A stretch of 12,362 bases of DNA from Rhodospirillales bacterium (GTDB lineage: Bacteria; Pseudomonadota; Alphaproteobacteria; Rhodospirillales; Magnetospirillaceae): contig JASHSH010000367.1 of the NCBI GenBank assembly GCA_030040955.1, positions 1-12,362 on the forward strand, in the 5' to 3' direction. Below the pieces are notes generated by a model. That model was not told the DNA's origin. It did no database searches and was given only the letters and a program-made list of their open reading frames with translations. Below are positions 7,151 to 12,362 of the stretch, one piece after another. The position numbers and the translations under genes were made by a program. Every line of letters starts with the position of its first letter. Position 1 is the first letter of the stretch.

Positions 7151-9131
7151 ATCCCTGATTCGGCTGAGCCATCATGATCTTCTTGAGACCGGCGTTGCGA
7201 TGATACTCGTGGCAGGTCATGCAGTCATCACGAACCCGCGCGGGCGCGTGGCATTCCGAGCACTGAGCGCGACGGATCGGACTGAAATTGCTTTCGAAAT
7301 GATGCGGGTTCACCTGATCGAAGGCCTGCGGGTAATGCGCATCCTTGTTGGTGGCATGGCAGGCGTCGCAGCCCTTCGCGGGCCCCAGCAGGTTGATATG
7401 CGGCAGATGGGTGTAATTGACGTACTCGCTGCCCGCCTCGATCTGATCGTCCCATTTCACCGCCAGCACGGGGCCGGCCTTGGCCAGCTTTTCCTCGTCG
7501 GTGCCGGTCGCGGCGGGATCGCTGACCGCATGGCATTTCACGCAGGCGCCCGGGCCGCTCTTGCGGTCGAGCACGGCCGCACGCAGGTCGGCGAGCCAGG
7601 CCTTGTTCGCGCCGGACGCGGCGTCGGCCGGCGAGCCCAACGCGGCATCGATCCAGGCCCGAACCACCGGGTCGCCATGCCCGGCCGGGCGGTATTTGAG
7701 CGACAGCCCGTCGGCGTACCACCCGCCGCCCAGCGGCGCGTCGACCTTGAACTCCGCGTTCGATGACCAAGCGCAGGCGGCGCGGCGGACCAGGTCGGGC
7801 GTGAGGCCGGCGAACAGCGCGGCGGCGCGGCCCTGGCCGAGCTTCGCCTCGGCGGCCTTGCCCAGCGCGGCGGCGCCGCCCTTCGCCAGGTCGCGCATCA
7901 GGTCGGCCAAGGCCGCCGCCGGCGGGTCTTTCGGATCGAGATCGGCGATGTCGTTCTTCGCGGCGCCGGTAAGCAATTTGCCGAGCGGGGTCAGCGGCTG
8001 GTCGGAGATCGATTGGAAGTCGTCCTTCGCCTTCTTGTCGGTCGAGTCGATCAGGCCCTTGGCGTCCTTGTAGGCCTTGTCCTCGTCGGCCGAGCGCGGC
8101 CCGCAGGCTCCCGCGATCGCGCCCTGGTCGATGGCGGCGAACTCGTCGATCGACAACTCGGGCATGGTGAAGACGGTGAGGTCGCGCTTGACGATGTCGT
8201 CGCCGTGGCAGGCGGCGCAGGTCTCGAAGCCGGCCAGCGGCACCACGCGGCTCGCCTGGTCGATGCGATGGCAGCTGATGCAGGTGATCGCCGGCCCGTT
8301 GGTCTTGCGTTCGGAGAAATGCGCGCCGAAATGCGCGGTATGATCGAACTCGACCGCGGTACGGATGGCATAGGGGAACTGCGCGCTGAACTCCGGATGA
8401 TCGACGCCGAAGGCGGTGAACTTCTTCATGTGGCAGGTCTGGCATACCCCGTCGCCGGTCCGCAGCAGCATGGGCACGTCGCCATGGTGCTCCAGATGGC
8501 ACATGGTGCAGGCGGTCTGCGTCGGACCAGCGGACTGGTGCTGCGCGAGCGCCGAGGCAGCCTGGAAATTATGGGGAGCGGTGGCCGGCCCGCTGAATTG
8601 GTGACACGAGCTGCACAACTCGGTCTGGCTCGACGGCGAGGCCAGGGCGGTCAGCCAGCTTCCGATCCTTCCGTGTGCGGCATGGCACGAGGCGCAGCCC
8701 TGATCCGCGGTGAAGCGCCCATGAAGGCCGGAGAGCGGACCGGGATTGAGCGAGCTCAGATTCGGGTAGGCGCTGGCATCGAAATGGAACGTGGCGCCGA
8801 TCAGGCCGATGATGGTGAGCACCGCGAGCAGCGTGAGCGTTCCGCGCTTGCGCCGCGTCGTGGTCTGCGGCTGGCAAGGGGGCATGCGGTGCGCGCATCT
8901 GCCGTCCGGTTCCGGCCCCTCGGGACAGCGCCCGCCTTGCGCGTCGGGCCGGCGGCAGACCCAGCGGCTGTCGCGCTTGACCGGAAAGCAGGCGACCTCG
9001 CCGCCGCACGCGCCACTGGCGGAAGGACCGCGCGGACAGGGAACTCCCCACAGCGCCGCGCGGCCGCAGCGAAAGTGCAGGTTGGGCCGCTCGTACGGGC
9101 TGTGGTCGAAGCGGAAGCTGTCGCGGTCCAT
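7149..9131 (-). CDS. Membrane-anchored decaheme cytochrome c with N-terminal duplicated four-Cys modules, 660 aa
   Basis: Probably a direct electrical link across the inner membrane. Residues 22-86 carry eight cysteines (22, 32, 42, 48, 59, 69, 79, 86) in two matching modules, C-x9-C-x9-C-x5/6-C, sharing CPxGPxxxGxC. RRKRG (93-97) and one helix (about 98-114) follow; by the positive-inside rule the Cys-rich part is cytoplasmic and the rest periplasmic. Ten CxxCH motifs begin at 146, 173, 208, 230, 284, 305, 530, 588, 624 and 637, with extra His such as FDHTAHFGAH (262-271) and YTHLPH (573-578) as possible distal ligands. Residues 310-529 hold no haem motif and are rich in Ala, Asp and Lys. 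The ATG at 9131 follows the cytochrome b stop by 10 bases; AGGG at that stop is the likely ribosome binding site. The cysteines may bind FeS clusters or zinc; the sequence does not decide. Confidence 0.92.
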   Translation of the reverse strand: MDRDSFRFDHSPYERPNLHFRCGRAALWGVPCPRGPSASGACGGEVACFPVKRDSRWVCRRPDAQGGRCPEGPEPDGRCAHRMPPCQPQTTTRRKRGTLTLLAVLTIIGLIGATFHFDASAYPNLSSLNPGPLSGLHGRFTADQGCASCHAAHGRIGSWLTALASPSSQTELCSSCHQFSGPATAPHNFQAASALAQHQSAGPTQTACTMCHLEHHGDVPMLLRTGDGVCQTCHMKKFTAFGVDHPEFSAQFPYAIRTAVEFDHTAHFGAHFSERKTNGPAITCISCHRIDQASRVVPLAGFETCAACHGDDIVKRDLTVFTMPELSIDEFAAIDQGAIAGACGPRSADEDKAYKDAKGLIDSTDKKAKDDFQSISDQPLTPLGKLLTGAAKNDIADLDPKDPPAAALADLMRDLAKGGAAALGKAAEAKLGQGRAAALFAGLTPDLVRRAACAWSSNAEFKVDAPLGGGWYADGLSLKYRPAGHGDPVVRAWIDAALGSPADAASGANKAWLADLRAAVLDRKSGPGACVKCHAVSDPAATGTDEEKLAKAGPVLAVKWDDQIEAGSEYVNYTHLPHINLLGPAKGCDACHATNKDAHYPQAFDQVNPHHFESNFSPIRRAQCSECHAPARVRDDCMTCHEYHRNAGLKKIMMAQPNQG

Positions 9132-9141
9132 CGCGCCGGCC

Positions 9142-9957
9142 CTACAGCGTGTACGCGTAGGCCAGGAGGACGTGCCAGATCGCCACCACGATCATCGCCG
9201 CGGCAAGCGGCACGTGCACGAACAGCCAAAGTTTGAGAAGCGTCTGGGACGCGTAGTGGCGGTCCACCCGGGTCTTGGTCAGCCCGAGGTGCCGCAGCCG
9301 ATTGAGGAACGGGAGCTCGGGCTCGGTCAGGTGGCGTTCCACGCCCAGCAGCTTCTGGTGCAGCCAATGCTCGCCCTGGTTCGCGCCCAGCACCGAGCCG
9401 AGCACGAAGCGCGGCCGCTGGAAGAACCAGGCGAGCGAATCGAGATAGTGCCGGGCCAGCGCGTCGCTCCCGGTGGTGCCGGTGCATTCGAGCACCGCCT
9501 GCTCGGCCTTGTGCCGCAGGTCGGCGATTTCGGCCGGAATGCGCTCGTAGATGATCTCGTAGTTGAGCTGGGTCAGCCGGTGCGCGTGCACCCGCTGCTG
9601 CACGTAGCCGAAGATGCCGCTGAGGCAGACCAAGTAGAACAGCGCGGTGAGCACCTGATGATAGGTGCCATGCGGCCACAGGGTCTGGCCGTGCACGTAG
9701 AAGAATCCGATGGCGAGGAAGCCGCCGACCACGTGGATCACCAGCCAGGTGCTGCCGCGTCCGAGCGGGATCATCGACAGCTTCTTGCGCCAGTTCAGCA
9801 GGCCGAGGCCGAGCACGGTGACGAACAGGAACCAGCCGGACAGTTCGGTCGCGCGCCCCAGGTGAAGGCGCAGCATCTGAGTCCGCCAGAACACCGCCGC
9901 GAACAATATGATCGCGGCCGCGACCAGGGTGGCTCCGGAGCGAGAGCGTAGCCGCAT
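9142..9957 (-). CDS. Di-heme cytochrome b-like integral membrane protein, 271 aa
   Basis: Five hydrophobic segments are visible, at about 8-25, 40-57, 70-88, 97-117 and 241-268. Two of them carry histidine pairs 14 residues apart, His75/His89 and His248/His262. This is the arrangement that holds two stacked b haems in bc1-type and related four-helix cytochromes b. His100 lies at the start of the fourth helix. A roughly 120-residue polar stretch (118-238) separates the last two helices and probably forms a cytoplasmic or periplasmic domain; it has one Cys (158). The ATG at 9957 overlaps the upstream TGA stop by one base (TGATG), which fixes this start over longer in-frame readings inside the FeS gene. 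The FeS protein upstream and the decaheme cytochrome downstream are its likely redox partners, by analogy with FeS/cytochrome b pairs in membrane oxidoreductases. I do not recognise a named family. Confidence 0.85.
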   Translation of the reverse strand: MRLRSRSGATLVAAAIILFAAVFWRTQMLRLHLGRATELSGWFLFVTVLGLGLLNWRKKLSMIPLGRGSTWLVIHVVGGFLAIGFFYVHGQTLWPHGTYHQVLTALFYLVCLSGIFGYVQQRVHAHRLTQLNYEIIYERIPAEIADLRHKAEQAVLECTGTTGSDALARHYLDSLAWFFQRPRFVLGSVLGANQGEHWLHQKLLGVERHLTEPELPFLNRLRHLGLTKTRVDRHYASQTLLKLWLFVHVPLAAAMIVVAIWHVLLAYAYTL

Positions 9958-11618
9958 CAGCCGCGTTCCGCGATCTGCTCGAGGTGCCGGAAGTCGACGC
10001 GGGACAGGGCGTCGTGCGGACAGGCGCGCACGCAGGCCGGTCCGCCGGGATTGGTCGCGCACAGATCGCACTTGGTGGCCTTGACGATCGGCGCGCCGGC
10101 GTTGTCGACGCGCACCGCCCCATGCGCGTCGCGGATTTCGACCATGCGGATGTTGTCGTAGGGGCAGGAATTGGCGCAAGTGGCGCAGCCGATGCACGTG
10201 TCGTCGTTGATCATCACCGTGCCGGTGGCGATGTCGCGCGAGATCGCCCCGGTCGGGCAGCCGATCATGCACACCGGATCGGCGCAGTGCATGCAGGCGT
10301 TCGGCACCATCCAATGGTCGAAGGTGCGGCCGTGCCGGATGAAGCGCGGATTTCCGTCGTGGGTCGAGGCGCAAGCGCGCACGCAATCGTCGCAGCGCAC
10401 GCAGCGGTCTAGGTCGATCAGCATCGCCTGGGTGCCGTTGATCAGGCGCTCGCCGATCGCCCATTCCATCCGGGCGTCCTCGGCAAGCCCGCGATGCGCG
10501 ATTCCGGCGGCGCGGGATATCGGCGGCGTGGTGATATGCGGGAAGACGTGCTGCTCGAGCAGGTGCGTGGGCACGCGCAGCGCGTCGACATAGCCGAGCG
10601 CGGTCAGCGTGGTCTCCAGCGCGGTCTCCTCCTCGCCCTTCCAGGCGCGGTAGAGCTCATAGAGACCGTACTCGTCGCCGGCGCCCAGATAGGTCAGCGT
10701 GCGCGACCCGTGGCCGAGCTTCACCGAGACGCGCGCGAAGCCGGCGCGGACCAGCAGGATGCCGTTGGCATAGTCGCCCTGGCTGGCGATCACCGGCTCC
10801 TGGCTGCCGCTGCGCCGGCCGGTGTCGCGCATCTGCTTGTATCCGGCGTGCCAATCGAAGCTGCCGTAGGTCTCGAACTCGGTGGCGTCGACGATCTGCT
10901 GGAGCGTCTCCGGATCGAGCCGGGCGAACATCGGCACCAGGCGCAAATGCGAGCGCAACGCGTTGTTGCGATAGGTTTCGTCGATGCGGCGTCGCCAGTT
11001 GGTGTCGTAGCGGCGCAGTTCGCGCAGCCCCTGCCAGCGGATCTCCAGCAGCGAGGCGTCGCCGCCGGCCACGACGGTGGCCGTGCGCGGCACGCGGCCG
11101 AGCGCGGCCAGCTCGCCGAACAGCTGGCCGGGCGCCAGCTCGATGGATTTGTGCGACTCCATCACCGCCGGGAAATCCTGCAAGAAGGTGCGCGTGGTGT
11201 CGGACTGGCGCTGCGCCACGGTGGTGCGGAATTCGCTGTTGCCGCGGGTTTCGCGTTCCTCGGGAATGCGGTGGTTGCGCCACAGCTGGGCGAGCGCCTG
11301 GCCGAAGCTCTTGCGCACGCCCTCCTCGCGGCCGAGCTGGCCCTTGGACAGGCCCTGGAGGAAGACGCGGACCGAGCCGTCGAGGACCAGGAAGGCCGAG
11401 TTGCCGTAGTCGCCCTCGCGCACGATGATCTCGCCGGCGCGATAGCGCATGATGCGCGCGTCGTTGCGCAGGATGCCGTCGAGCGGCGTGTGCGGCGGAA
11501 ACTGCTTGGGGTCGATCGCGCCGACATCGCCGGGCCGCTTGCGCAGCTCGGCCACGTCGGCATCGGTCATGTCCTCGCCGAAGGGCTGGTCCCAACGATG
11601 CGGGCGGTCCGACGCCAT
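9957..11618 (-). CDS. Tandem cyclic-nucleotide-binding-domain protein fused to four [4Fe-4S] motifs, 553 aa
   Basis: The first cNMP-type domain (about 45-200) has REGDYGNSAFLVLDGSVRV and a good phosphate-binding cassette, FGELAALGRVPRTATV, with Glu169 and Arg178 in the places that hold the ribose and phosphate. It is interrupted by a roughly 70-residue insert (91-160). A second domain (about 226-360) keeps the fold pattern but its cassette (GAGDEYGLYEL) lacks the Glu/Arg pair. There is no helix-turn-helix. Residues 406-533 carry 16 cysteines in four groups: 406/409/412/416, 442/445/450/454, 475/478/481/485 and 517/520/529/533. This is the pattern of DmsB/NrfC/HybA-type subunits with four [4Fe-4S] clusters. 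No signal peptide or Tat motif, so cytoplasmic. GGAGG lies 4 bases before the ATG at 11618. It is translationally coupled to the cytochrome b gene. Likely an electron carrier whose activity responds to a ligand; the ligand is unknown. Confidence 0.92.
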   Translation of the reverse strand: MASDRPHRWDQPFGEDMTDADVAELRKRPGDVGAIDPKQFPPHTPLDGILRNDARIMRYRAGEIIVREGDYGNSAFLVLDGSVRVFLQGLSKGQLGREEGVRKSFGQALAQLWRNHRIPEERETRGNSEFRTTVAQRQSDTTRTFLQDFPAVMESHKSIELAPGQLFGELAALGRVPRTATVVAGGDASLLEIRWQGLRELRRYDTNWRRRIDETYRNNALRSHLRLVPMFARLDPETLQQIVDATEFETYGSFDWHAGYKQMRDTGRRSGSQEPVIASQGDYANGILLVRAGFARVSVKLGHGSRTLTYLGAGDEYGLYELYRAWKGEEETALETTLTALGYVDALRVPTHLLEQHVFPHITTPPISRAAGIAHRGLAEDARMEWAIGERLINGTQAMLIDLDRCVRCDDCVRACASTHDGNPRFIRHGRTFDHWMVPNACMHCADPVCMIGCPTGAISRDIATGTVMINDDTCIGCATCANSCPYDNIRMVEIRDAHGAVRVDNAGAPIVKATKCDLCATNPGGPACVRACPHDALSRVDFRHLEQIAERG

Positions 11619-11663
11619 GTCCCCTCCGGTCCGGCTAACCCGATCGGCGGCGACAGGCTCCCG

Positions 11664-11684
11664 GGGCGTACCTCGCGGTACCCC
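11664..11684 (-). other. Stem-loop with GCGA tetraloop upstream of the FeS gene
   Basis: On the minus strand GGG-GTACC-GCGA-GGTAC-g-CCC forms a stem of 5 plus 3 base pairs around a GNRA-type GCGA loop, with one bulged G. It lies about 46 bases before the FeS gene start. It could be an mRNA processing or stability element; function is inferred only. Confidence 0.35.
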
Positions 11685-11693
11685 TTACGGCGT

Positions 11694-11715
11694 CGCCGGC
11701 CCCGTTCCGCCGGCG
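11694..11715 (-). other. Perfect 7-bp GC hairpin after the cytochrome gene
   Basis: CGCCGGC, 8 bases, GCCGGCG on the minus strand, starting about 26 bases after the stop of the multiheme cytochrome. No run of T follows, so it is not a canonical intrinsic terminator. It may protect the 3' end of the cytochrome message or reduce readthrough into the FeS gene. The rest of the 11619-11741 gap shows nothing else. Confidence 0.35.
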
Positions 11716-11741
11716 CGTCCGATCCCCCGTCATCCCACCAT

Positions 11742-12362
11742 TCACTTGTACGTGCTCTTGTCCGGAAGCGTCCCGACCAGCTTCGTCAAATCCTGACCCT
11801 TGATCGCCGCGGCGAAGGCGCGGCCGGCGTCGGCCGTCGGCTTGGCCAGCAGGTCCTTCGCCTGCGGGATGTTGCCGAGCACCGCCTTGGCCTTGTCGAT
11901 GCGCGCCTGCTGCGCGGCCTTGTACTTGTCGTTCACGTTCTTGGCCAAGCCCTCGGTGGCCGCGACCAGCGCCGCCGCCTGACCGATCGCGTACCATTCC
12001 GCGGCTTCCTGCGGCGTCGGATCCTTGTTCGCCGACGTGTCGGGCGGATAGAAGCGATGCTTCACCTGGCCCATGCTGAAGGCGACGAACTCGAACTCGT
12101 CGTTGGTCGGGTGGCCGGCGTCGATCATCTTGCCGAGCACGTCCCCGGCCAGATCGGCGCGGCCCAGCGCGTGGCAGCCATAGCAGTTGGCGGCGAGATC
12201 GTACTTCATCTCGGGGCGACGCATGCCGGCGGCGATGGCGTCGGCGATGCGCTTGGCCTTGTGGTCCGCCTTCTCGTCGGCTTCCTTCACGCCCGGGCCG
12301 CCGAAATCGTTGTGGATCTTGATCCAGTTCGAGGCCGCGCCGTGGCAGCTCTCGCAGGACGG
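11742..12362 (-). CDS. Multiheme cytochrome c, C-terminal part (5' end outside window)
   Basis: The last 206 residues of an exported cytochrome c. In window numbering (residue 1 at base 12362) it begins PSCESCHGAASNWIKIH, giving one haem site (Cys3-His7), and a second haem motif CYGCH lies at 60-64. AGHPTNDEFEF and KHRFYP follow, with histidines that may be distal ligands. The pattern CxSCHGxASxWxxxH and GHPxxxEF resembles the cytochrome c554/c-prime group, which usually has four haems, so more may lie upstream; that assignment is from memory and moderately sure. After about 130 the sequence is Ala/Lys/Asp-rich and probably helical, like the inserts in the two other cytochromes here. The frame is open to the window edge; the GTG at 12290 is internal and comes after the first CxxCH, so it is not the start. 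Same strand as, and 123 bases before, the FeS gene, so probably the same operon. Confidence 0.88.
   Translation of the reverse strand, partial: PSCESCHGAASNWIKIHNDFGGPGVKEADEKADHKAKRIADAIAAGMRRPEMKYDLAANCYGCHALGRADLAGDVLGKMIDAGHPTNDEFEFVAFSMGQVKHRFYPPDTSANKDPTPQEAAEWYAIGQAAALVAATEGLAKNVNDKYKAAQQARIDKAKAVLGNIPQAKDLLAKPTADAGRAFAAAIKGQDLTKLVGTLPDKSTYK

Noticed and set aside
3780..7766. A 1328-codon open frame on the plus strand
   Set aside because: It lies antisense to the barrel, pentaheme and decaheme genes, which have clear signal peptides and CxxCH motifs. Its product is Arg/Val/His-rich with no recognisable domain, as expected for a shadow frame in GC-rich DNA.
9958..10464. N-terminal extension of the cytochrome b frame into the FeS gene
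   Set aside because: The extension is antiparallel in character to nothing known, Arg-rich, and overlaps the well-supported FeS cysteine region in another frame. The ATG at 9957 overlaps the stop in the usual coupled way.
9957..11618. A Crp/Fnr transcription regulator
   Set aside because: No helix-turn-helix follows the cNMP domains; the C-terminal part is four [4Fe-4S] motifs of the electron-transfer type.
11742..12290. A complete 182-aa protein starting at GTG 12290
   Set aside because: The same frame continues upstream to the window edge and includes a CxxCH haem motif at its start, so the gene is cut by the window edge rather than starting here.
1..12362. tRNA, rRNA, CRISPR or insertion sequence
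   Set aside because: No cloverleaf, no regularly spaced direct repeats, no transposase-like frame and no terminal inverted repeats seen by eye on either strand.

Overview
The window is a GC-rich stretch, most likely from a proteobacterium. A System I (Ccm) cytochrome c maturation gene, Gram-negative signal peptides and an outer-membrane beta-barrel all point that way. Alphaproteobacteria is a guess based on the look of the CcmF N-terminus and the base composition. Every gene I can support is on the minus strand, so transcription runs from high to low coordinates. There are no tRNA or rRNA genes, mobile elements or CRISPR arrays.

In transcription order, positions 12362 to 2229 hold a tight run of seven genes: (1) the 3' part of a periplasmic multiheme cytochrome c (at least two CxxCH), (2) a 553-aa cytoplasmic protein with two cyclic-nucleotide-binding-type domains followed by four [4Fe-4S] motifs, (3) a 271-aa membrane protein built like a di-heme cytochrome b, (4) a 660-aa membrane-anchored decaheme cytochrome with an N-terminal eight-cysteine duplicated module that should lie in the cytoplasm, (5) a 667-aa exported pentaheme cytochrome with a C-terminal beta-rich domain, (6) a 514-aa probable outer-membrane beta-barrel, and (7) a 426-aa membrane-anchored flavin/NAD(P)/[2Fe-2S] oxidoreductase. 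Genes 2 to 5 overlap or nearly touch, and genes 5 to 7 are 15 to 69 bases apart.

After a 212-base gap comes a pepsin-like (family A1) aspartic protease, which is uncommon in bacteria and has an altered second active-site motif. After a further 179-base gap with a plausible promoter comes the 5' part of ccmF, whose product attaches haem to apocytochromes c.

Taken together, the seven-gene run has a redox part for every compartment: a cytoplasmic NAD(P)H/flavin/[2Fe-2S] module, a cytoplasmic [4Fe-4S] carrier, b haems in the membrane, at least 17 c haems in the periplasm, and an outer-membrane barrel. My reading (inference) is a trans-envelope electron-transfer chain, possibly an unrecognised porin-cytochrome type system. 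Its FeS carrier may be tuned by a cyclic nucleotide or similar ligand. The direction of electron flow and the external substrate cannot be read from the sequence.
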